This document shows positions 1 to 4,794 of a stretch of DNA of 6,253 nucleotides, in pieces (position 1 is the first letter of the stretch; the number at the start of each line of letters is the position of its first letter). This DNA is from Bacteroidota bacterium. GTDB taxonomy: Bacteria > Zhuqueibacterota > Zhuqueibacteria > Zhuqueibacterales > Geothermadaptataceae. The notes under the pieces are model-generated. The model saw only the letters and a list, made by a program, of their open reading frames with translations, was not told the origin of the DNA and did not search any database. Position numbers and translations under genes: made by a program. Location of the stretch: the NCBI GenBank assembly GCA_011375275.1, contig DRLW01000106.1, positions 1 to 6,253 on the forward strand, written 5' to 3'.

Positions 1-62
1 AAAAAGTGCGGGCTGGCAAAAGGGTGGTAAAAATCATTCTCGAACTTTTAGAGGAGAAATGA
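1..62 (+). CDS. Possible 3' end of an upstream gene (partial)
   Basis: The frame starting at base 3 is open for 19 codons and stops at TGA 60-62. It reads KVRAGKRVVKIILELLEEK, a charged amphipathic tail of the sort common at real C-termini. The first repeat module begins within a few bases of this stop, just as the right-hand repeats begin 7 bp after the gene 3 stop, which fits a gene end here. The piece is too short to name a family. A second frame is also open from base 2 to about 145, so the assignment is tentative. Confidence 0.4.
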   Translation, partial: KVRAGKRVVKIILELLEEK

Positions 63-97
63 GTGCGGGCAGGCGGCATTTCGCTGCGCTTGTGCAC

Positions 98-150
98 TGC
101 CCCGCGGGAGCGGGGCAACAGGGCCGTCACACCGCAGGAGCGGTGTGACG
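98..150 (+). repeat. Paired hairpins 1 and 2, copy L1
   Basis: Hairpin 1 (98-117) has arms TGCCCCGC and GCGGGGCA around loop GGGA. Hairpin 2 (125-150) has arms CGTCACACCGC and GCGGTGTGACG around loop AGGA. Both stems are perfect (8 and 11 bp) and are separated by 7 bases. Confidence 0.85.
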
Positions 151-160
151 AGAGAAGAAA

Positions 161-208
161 TCCCCCTTCGAAGGGGGACAGGCCCGGCCCGCAGCCGGGC
201 CAGGGGGA
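161..208 (+). repeat. Module C: nested GC-rich stems, copy L1
   Basis: TCCCCC TTCGAA GGGGGA (161-178) is a perfect 18-bp palindrome. It is followed by arms GGCCCGGC (181-188) and GCCGGGCC (194-201) around CCGCA, then a second AGGGGGA (202-208). The left strand TCCCCCT can pair with AGGGGGA at 172-178 or with the copy at 202-208, so two mutually exclusive folds are possible. The stretch 166-223 is identical in copy R1. Confidence 0.8.
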
Positions 209-270
209 TGTCGAACCAACTCTAAAGCAGCAATTGCAGTTATGTGGGAACACAACTGCGAGGTGACGAG

Positions 271-299
271 ACGTTCGTAGTGCGTGATTTTTCGCACGC
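271..299 (+). repeat. Module E hairpin, copy L1 (degenerate)
   Basis: ACGTTCGTAGT leads into arms GCGTG (282-286) and CACGC (295-299). The loop is eight bases, in place of the TTCA loop of the other copies, so this is the most decayed of the four E modules. Confidence 0.7.
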
Positions 300-387
300 C
301 GAAATTCGCCAGTTTTACAGGAGTACCGGGGCTATCGGCTTGGGTGAAAGTTTGCGGGGAAGGCGGCATCTCGTTACGTTTGTGCAC

Positions 388-436
388 TGCCGCTGGAGCG
401 GCAACAGGGCCGTCACACCGCAGGAGCGGTGTGACG
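388..436 (+). repeat. Paired hairpins 1 and 2, copy L2
   Basis: Hairpin 1 (388-403) has arms TGCCGC and GCGGCA around TGGA. It is two base pairs shorter than in L1, with both arms shortened together. Hairpin 2 (411-436) is identical to the L1 copy. Confidence 0.85.
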
Positions 437-442
437 AGAGAA

Positions 443-470
443 ACGTTCGTAGTGCACGCTTCAGCGTGCC
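443..470 (+). repeat. Module E hairpin, copy L2
   Basis: ACGTTCGTAGT is followed by arms GCACGC (454-459) and GCGTGC (464-469) around TTCA. Relative to the right-hand copies the pair A456-T467 replaces G-C, a compensatory change that keeps the stem intact. Confidence 0.8.
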
Positions 471-500
471 TGAGAGCCAACGCGCCGGAATTCCCATGGT

Positions 501-660
501 AGCAGGTTCGGGGGCAAGCGGTTTTTCGTTGCGCTTGTGCACTGCCCCGCGGGAGCGGGGCAACCGAGGCGTCACACCGCAGGAGCGGTGTGACGAGAGG
601 AGAGAGTGAGGGTGGTTGGATTTATCGTGCCGGAATCCCCTCGCCTACCGGCTGCTATCC
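501..660 (+). repeat. Composite structured repeat, copy L3 (A-B plus tail)
   Basis: The copy begins around GGTTCGGGGGCAAGCGG and contains a diverged module A (GTTTTTCGTTGCGCTTGTGCACTGCC region), then hairpins 1 and 2, then GACGAGAGGAGAGAGTGAGG. Modules C, D and E are missing. The tail includes CCGGAATCCC (630-639), which lies inside a possible stem GCCGG (629-633) / CCGGC (648-652). Recognisable repeat sequence ends near 660. Confidence 0.75.
543..595 (+). repeat. Paired hairpins 1 and 2, copy L3
   Basis: Hairpin 1 (543-562) has the same 8-bp arms and GGGA loop as L1. Hairpin 2 (570-595) has the same 11-bp arms and AGGA loop. The linker between them differs (ACCGAGG in place of ACAGGGC), so the stems are better conserved than the linker. 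Confidence 0.85.
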
Positions 661-722
661 ATGCGTTTTCAGGCTCAAAGCACAATTTCGAAACCATAAC
701 AGCGGCTTAATTTTCAGATACG

Positions 723-734
723 GTAATGCATTAC
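723..734. promoter_or_regulatory. 12-bp palindrome with a third half-site, candidate operator
   Basis: GTAATGCATTAC is a perfect palindrome. A third arm, GTAAT at 741-745, can also pair with ATTAC at 730-734 across ACAAAC. Inverted and spaced half-sites in an A+T-rich region upstream of a gene suggest a dimeric regulator site. No regulator is encoded in the window, and a 12-bp palindrome can arise by chance. Confidence 0.25.
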
Positions 735-939
735 ACAAACGTAATACACAGCTTCTGCAAGCGCCCGGGGCTTAAATTCGAAACAACCATAATCATATTA
801 TTTACAACAAGATAGGAAGAACGACAAACAAACTGGCACAGGCTTTGCCAAATGCAGGCCGAGCTTACACTCTACCGGAAGCGGCATAAAGAGCAGGACG
901 CTCTCGACCATTGACAACTGAAACCGAACGACCACACAT

Positions 940-946
940 GGAGGTG
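940..946 (+). promoter_or_regulatory. Shine-Dalgarno site that fixes the gene 1 start
   Basis: GGAGGTG lies six bases before ATG 953. The site overlaps the in-frame ATG at 938 and lies downstream of the in-frame TTG at 911, so it supports 953 over both longer starts. The 953 start also gives a clean signal peptide. Confidence 0.75.
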
Positions 947-952
947 GGCAGA

Positions 953-2998
953 ATGTTAGCCAGACATCACACCCTGGGCACGACACTCAAGCTAACACTC
1001 TTCACCCTGATTTTCACCGGATTGCTGCAGGCCGGGCAGTCTGTGACAGTTTCCTGGGATGCGAACACAGAGGACGACCTCGCCGGCTACAAGGTATTTT
1101 ATGGTACCGCGAGCCGCAGTTATTCTGATTCGACGATCCTGGGCAGGAGCACGAGTTTTTCCCTCGGCAACGTCGAGGCAGGCAAGACCTATTACTTTAT
1201 CGTAAAAGCGTACGACACCTCCGGCAACGATTCAGCGCCGTCGCAGGAGGTCAGCATTTTCGTACCGCAACAGGATACCGAGCCACCGGCACTGACGCGT
1301 TTCGAAGTGCAGTCTGCCGAGGGGTTTGTCATCGAATTCGATGAGGCGCTGGAGGTCAGCAGCGCCGAAAACAAAGCCAACTACAGTATTTCCGACAGCA
1401 TCGAGGTCAAATCCGTGCGCCTGCGAGGGGATGCGCGCTCGGTCAGCATCATCACTTCGCCGCATCAGAGCGGCAAGACCTACCGGCTGGAAATCACCGG
1501 ACTGCGCGATCGTGCCAACCCACCCAACGTGCTGCAACAGCCGATACGGATGAGCTATTTGTGGCAGGAAACGAGTGGCGGCGACAGCGGCAGGGACACA
1601 GCCCCTCCGGCCCTGCTCAATGCGGAAATCCGCGATGCCCGCACGGTTGATCTTTTCTTCAACGAACCGCTGGCGCGCGCCAATGCTGAAAACCGCTCCA
1701 ATTACAGCATCTCCGACTCTATCACTATCGGTTCGGTGCAATTGCTGGAAGACCTGCGCACTGTGCGCCTGAGCACCAGCATGCATGAGAACAACAAAAC
1801 TTACACCGTAACCGTACGCAACCAGCTCGATCTCGCCCAGCCCGGGAATCTGATGCAGAACGCCGTGCAATGGCGCTACACCTACCACGCGGAAGATCGC
1901 GATGCACCGAAACTGGTCGAAGTTTACCTGCAGGATCTCACCACGCTGCATATCAAATACTCCGAAAAGGTGACTCGGGAGAGTGCCGAGCGCACAGCGA
2001 ACTACACGATCTCGGATGGCATCAAAGTCAACGTGGCCACGTTGCTGGAATCGGGCAGTGAAGTGGTGCTCACGACCACAGCGCACGAGTTCAACAAACA
2101 ATACACGATCTCGGTCAAGAATATCACCGACCGCTCGGCGCGCGTGAACACCATGGCGGAAAGCAACGCGTTTACCTACATGAAAGTCGGGCAGGAAAAG
2201 AAAACGGACAGCGATGGATCGCGGTTCACCGTCAGCAATGTGTTTCCGGCGCAGTACAAAGTCGATACAGTCAGCGTTGGCGAACCGTATTACATCGACC
2301 GCCAATACCGCGTTCTCGATCTGCCCGACCGGCTGAAGAAAACCATGTGGATCCGCACGCGCAATGACGACCGGCACAACACCAGCTCTGCGTTCCTCCT
2401 CTTCACTCTGACGCAACGGGCACGCATTTACATCGGCTATGACTCGCGCGCAACCCAGAAACCGGACTGGCTGACGCGGAATTTCGAACGCACATCCATG
2501 CGCATCTCGGTCTCTGACGGCGTCGGCTATTTCGAGGTCTGGCAGGCAATCAAGGAACCCGGACAGGTCGTTCTCGGCGGCAATATCGCCAATAACGCCA
2601 CCAACGTCGGCAGCATGTATGTCGTGCTGGTTGAAAGCCTGCAGCCGGAGCAGAACATCAGCGACAATACGCCCCAGCCGCAGAAATTCACCCTGCAACA
2701 GAACTATCCCAATCCCTTCAATCCCGAGACTGAAATCTCGTTCTATCTGCAGGAAGATGCCACCATCGAGCTGAGAATCTACAACATGCTCGGGCAGGAA
2801 GTCAAAACGCTGATTGTCGGAGAAAAAGCCAGCGGTCAGCACACCGTGCTCTGGGATGCGACGGACAACAAAGGCAACCAGGTGCCGACCGGTACCTATG
2901 TGTACATGCTCAAAGTCAAAGACGTGATCAGAAATGGAGATTACGCTCTGACGACCGGGGAAACCCGGCTGATGAAAACCATGCTTTTCCTGAAGTAG
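953..2998 (+). CDS. Secreted fibronectin type III / Ig-like protein with T9SS type A sorting domain
   Basis: This 681-residue protein is probably exported by Sec and then across the outer membrane by type IX secretion. Residues 1-27 form a signal peptide (Lys13, hydrophobic core LTLFTLIFTGLL). Residues 30-104 are a fibronectin type III domain (VTVSWDANTEDDLAGYKVFYG, then KTYYFIVKAYDTSGN). Three homologous beta-sandwich repeats follow at about 108-205, 215-310 and 315-410, each opening with D..PP or DAP and containing an NYSISD/NYTISD core and a K-T-Y or K-Q-Y segment; they resemble bacterial Ig-like (Big_5/SwmB-type) domains. Residues about 424-562 form a further module with YYIDRQY, IRTRNDD, YIGYDSRA, PDWL and LGGN, a pattern I recall from other fibronectin-type exported proteins and which may bind carbohydrate. 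Residues 579-681 are the sorting domain (NYPNPFNPET, LRIYNMLGQEV, GTYVYML), ending in a basic tail as usual. No catalytic motif is visible, so an adhesive or structural surface role is likely. It is a single-gene unit ending in its own terminator. Confidence 0.88.
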   Translation: MLARHHTLGTTLKLTLFTLIFTGLLQAGQSVTVSWDANTEDDLAGYKVFYGTASRSYSDSTILGRSTSFSLGNVEAGKTYYFIVKAYDTSGNDSAPSQEVSIFVPQQDTEPPALTRFEVQSAEGFVIEFDEALEVSSAENKANYSISDSIEVKSVRLRGDARSVSIITSPHQSGKTYRLEITGLRDRANPPNVLQQPIRMSYLWQETSGGDSGRDTAPPALLNAEIRDARTVDLFFNEPLARANAENRSNYSISDSITIGSVQLLEDLRTVRLSTSMHENNKTYTVTVRNQLDLAQPGNLMQNAVQWRYTYHAEDRDAPKLVEVYLQDLTTLHIKYSEKVTRESAERTANYTISDGIKVNVATLLESGSEVVLTTTAHEFNKQYTISVKNITDRSARVNTMAESNAFTYMKVGQEKKTDSDGSRFTVSNVFPAQYKVDTVSVGEPYYIDRQYRVLDLPDRLKKTMWIRTRNDDRHNTSSAFLLFTLTQRARIYIGYDSRATQKPDWLTRNFERTSMRISVSDGVGYFEVWQAIKEPGQVVLGGNIANNATNVGSMYVVLVESLQPEQNISDNTPQPQKFTLQQNYPNPFNPETEISFYLQEDATIELRIYNMLGQEVKTLIVGEKASGQHTVLWDATDNKGNQVPTGTYVYMLKVKDVIRNGDYALTTGETRLMKTMLFLK

Positions 2999-3038
2999 TG
3001 CTTGTCATGTCACTGCAAGGTCTTCCTTGCTTCTCCTC

Positions 3039-3072
3039 AAAAACCGGAGTAGTTCGCTGCTCCGGTTTTTTT
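3039..3072 (+). terminator. Intrinsic terminator after gene 1
   Basis: Five A (3039-3043) precede a 9-bp stem with arms 3044-3052 and 3057-3065 (CCGGAGTAG and CTGCTCCGG, one G-T wobble) around a TTCG tetraloop, followed by seven T (3066-3072). It lies 40 bases after the stop codon. The flanking A tract also gives it partial terminator character on the minus strand. Confidence 0.93.
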
Positions 3073-3166
3073 ATGCAGAAAACAGCAGCCATCATCCCAC
3101 GTGCCACGCCCGAAATCCGCACACAGAGGGCGGGCACAGCCGGAGAACGAAGCGCCGGGAAAGCAC

Positions 3167-3197
3167 TTGCAATTGCCCGGCCGGAACGATATATTTG
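3167..3197 (+). promoter_or_regulatory. Candidate promoter of the flippase gene (FCB-type)
   Basis: TATATTTG at 3190-3197 matches the Bacteroidota -7 element TAnnTTTG exactly, with TTG of the -33 element at 3167-3169, 20 bases upstream. The same bases also read as a sigma70-like pair, TTGCAA (3167-3172) and TATATT (3190-3195), at 17-bp spacing. Transcription would start near 3202-3205, giving a leader of about 17 bases before ATG 3221. The site follows directly on the gene 1 terminator. Confidence 0.6.
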
Positions 3198-3220
3198 CGC
3201 TTCACTTTTCCGGGAAGCCC

Positions 3221-4675
3221 ATGTTTGCCAACATTAAACGCCTGACAAAACACTCGGCCATCTACGGCATCGGTCATATTCTGTCGCGAGGCCTCGGGTT
3301 TCTGCTCCTGCCCATCTATACCAACTATCTCGAACCCGCTCAATACGGCCTGTACGCTCTGGCGTTTTCCTACTTTGTCATCGTGAATATTCTCTATTTT
3401 CACGGTCTCGACTCCGCTTTCCTGCGCTTTTTTATTCACCGGGAAGACGACGCCGGACGCCTGCCAGCGGAGACAGTCTTCAGCACTTCCTTCTTTTCCC
3501 TCATGGCAACCGGACTGCTGCTTACGGTCGCCGGCCTGGTCTTCGCCCGCCCTGTTTCTGAGATGCTTTTTCATACCCCTGAGCTGACGGCGATCATACG
3601 CTACTGCCACCTCATCCTTCTGCTGGATACGGCTGCAATCATCCCTTTTCTCACCCTGAGGGCGCATGAGCAGAGCGTGCGGTTTGGCGTGCTCAAAGTT
3701 CTCAATGTCGCAGTTTTGCTGGTGCTGAATATTTACTTCATCATCTTCCGTGGTCAGGGGATCGAGGGTATTTTTCTGGCAAACCTCATCGCTTCAGGAT
3801 TCACCCTGCTGACGCTGCTCCCTGTGCTGCTCACATCCCTGCGCCTGTCTTTTTCAGCGACGCTCTGGCGGGATCTCATCCGCTTTGCTCTGCCCTATCT
3901 GCCCACAACCCTGTCCGTCGTGCTGATGGATGTCATCGACCGCTTTATCCTCGAACACTTCACCGATGAGGCCACTGTCGGCGTGTACAGCGCCGGATAT
4001 CGCCTGGCCATGGTCATGGCTCTGTTCGTCGCTGCTTTTCGTTTCGCCTGGCACCCCTTCTTCCTCGCCACGGCCAGCGGGCAGGAGGCGCGCAAACTGT
4101 TCGCCCGTATTTTGACCTATTACATGCTCGCCTGCATGGTTCTTTATCTCGGCATGGTCTGGTTTGTCGATGATCTCGTTCGCATTCGCTTCGGCAGCGG
4201 GTATCTTTTTGGTGAAGAGTATTGGGCTGGAACAGGCGTGGTCCCGATTTTGATGCTGGCGTATATTTTGTTCGGAGTTTATGCCAATTTTCTCGTCGGC
4301 ATCCATTTGAGCAAAAAAACCTGGCTGTTGGCCATCATCAGCGTGCTCGGTGCACTGACGAATATCATCGGCAACATGGTCTTCATTCCATGGGGCGGGA
4401 TGTACGCGGCAGCCTGGGTCACGGTTGTCAGCTACGCTGTGATGACCGGCGCACTGTATGCGGTTGCGCACCGGTTGTATCCGGTACCGTATGAGTTCAG
4501 CCGTCTGGCCGTGCTGATCGCTGTCACGGCCGCGTTGTTCATACTGGCACAGGTTTTTGAACTGGCATTTTTTGGTAAGATTGTACTATTATTTTCATTG
4601 CCGATAGTCTTATATTTTCTAAAATTTTTCAAAGAAGATGAACGCGCAGCACTGCGGCACATGCTCGGATTATGA
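3221..4675 (+). CDS. Polysaccharide flippase, Wzx/MVF family
   Basis: This 484-residue, very hydrophobic inner-membrane protein belongs to the polysaccharide biosynthesis (PST/Wzx) branch of the MOP exporter superfamily, which moves undecaprenyl-linked oligosaccharide units to the outer face of the inner membrane. The N-terminus is typical: a short basic helix (IKRLTKHSAIYGIGHILSR), then LLLPIYTNYLEPAQYGLYAL and GLDSAFLRFF. The mid-protein signature RFALPYLP (from residue 221), the DRFIL segment at Asp240 and VGVYSAGYRLAMV match the family. About 12-14 membrane segments are expected and the length is normal. ATG 3221 is chosen because the 40-residue upstream extension is polar, unlike the family, and lies before the promoter; a weak GGGAAG stands three bases before this ATG. 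Codons near 4560-4640 are noticeably A+T-rich. The substrate cannot be read from the sequence. It is probably co-transcribed with gene 3. Confidence 0.88.
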   Translation: MFANIKRLTKHSAIYGIGHILSRGLGFLLLPIYTNYLEPAQYGLYALAFSYFVIVNILYFHGLDSAFLRFFIHREDDAGRLPAETVFSTSFFSLMATGLLLTVAGLVFARPVSEMLFHTPELTAIIRYCHLILLLDTAAIIPFLTLRAHEQSVRFGVLKVLNVAVLLVLNIYFIIFRGQGIEGIFLANLIASGFTLLTLLPVLLTSLRLSFSATLWRDLIRFALPYLPTTLSVVLMDVIDRFILEHFTDEATVGVYSAGYRLAMVMALFVAAFRFAWHPFFLATASGQEARKLFARILTYYMLACMVLYLGMVWFVDDLVRIRFGSGYLFGEEYWAGTGVVPILMLAYILFGVYANFLVGIHLSKKTWLLAIISVLGALTNIIGNMVFIPWGGMYAAAWVTVVSYAVMTGALYAVAHRLYPVPYEFSRLAVLIAVTAALFILAQVFELAFFGKIVLLFSLPIVLYFLKFFKEDERAALRHMLGL

Positions 4676-4794
4676 CCGGGCAGGCCGAACATGCAGCAGA
4701 CACAGCAGCAATACGCCATACGAGTTTTCACTTTTCTCTCATCATGCATACAGCCTGTCATCGCACTGCCAGCGGGGAATAACGAAAAGAACGA

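Larger units (their letters stand above)
63..330 (+). repeat. Composite structured repeat, copy L1 (modules A-B-C-D-E-F)
   Basis: This is the only copy in the window with all modules inside its bounds. In order: A (65-120) with hairpin 1 at 98-117; B with hairpin 2 at 125-150; C (161-208), a palindrome plus GC-rich hairpin; D (209-270), holding a hairpin with arms 236-246 and 251-259, a GGAA loop and a two-base AT bulge; E (271-300), beginning ACGTTCGTAGTGCG; and F (300-330), with TTCGCCAGTTTTAC and GGAGTACCGG. It aligns with copy R1 at an offset of about 5931, including a perfect 58-base match (166-223 against 6097-6154). No coding role is supported. It resembles BIME/REP-type intergenic elements in design, but I cannot name the family. 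Confidence 0.85.
356..500 (+). repeat. Composite structured repeat, copy L2 (A-B-E, lacking C and D)
   Basis: This copy starts with GGGGAAGGCGGCATC and carries hairpins 1 and 2, then passes directly from GTGACGAGAG into module E (443-470). Modules C and D are absent, which shortens the unit from about 290 to about 155 bases. The tail has the CCGGAATTCC motif (485-494) found in variant form after other copies. The clean loss of C-D suggests the modules can be gained or lost separately. Confidence 0.8.
661..952 (+). other. Non-coding upstream region of gene 1
   Basis: No convincing gene is seen on either strand in these 292 bases. The stretch is richer in A+T than its surroundings between about 680 and 830. 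It holds a 12-bp palindrome (723-734), two similar segments (about 684-699 and 774-792, both containing TTCGAAAC and CCATAA), and a small hairpin with arms AGAGC (890-894) and GCTCT (900-904) around AGGAC. The promoter of gene 1 should lie here, but I could not fix a convincing -10/-35 or TAnnTTTG pair. Confidence 0.5.

Noticed and set aside
63..600. CRISPR array
   Set aside because: The repeats are long, modular, unevenly spaced and hairpin-rich. There are no unique spacers of constant length and no cas genes.
63..609. Short open frames across the left repeats that give similar peptides (for example NRAVTPQERCDER, GDRPGPQPGQGDVEPTLKQQ), also seen at 5841-6197
   Set aside because: The similarity comes from repeated DNA. 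Copies differ by 4-base paired indels in hairpin 1 that change the frame, conserved bases follow stem pairing and not codon positions, and no convincing start signal is present.
830..905. Cyclic-di-GMP (GEMM) or other riboswitch before gene 1, suggested by GGCACAGGCTTTGCC and GGCC/CCGG pieces
   Set aside because: The conserved GEMM blocks do not occur in the right order on either strand, and the stems that can be drawn are only 4-5 bp.
911..939. TTGACA at 911-916 as a -35 box for gene 1
   Set aside because: The matching -10 position reads ACACAT and would leave only a few leader bases, destroying the good Shine-Dalgarno at 940-946.
1232..2842. 536-codon open frame on the minus strand
   Set aside because: It is the antisense shadow of gene 1, whose domains are clearly recognisable on the plus strand. 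The minus translation shows no family features and no sensible start signal.
3101..3220. N-terminal 40-codon extension of the flippase
   Set aside because: The added residues are polar and proline-rich, unlike the family N-terminus. The stretch includes the promoter at 3167-3197, and the canonical start sequence begins at 3221.
3854..4471. Minus-strand open frames opposite the flippase, and similar ones opposite gene 3 (5041-5664)
   Set aside because: They lie wholly opposite recognisable membrane-protein and epimerase-fold coding sequence, and their composition is what antisense reading of those codons produces.
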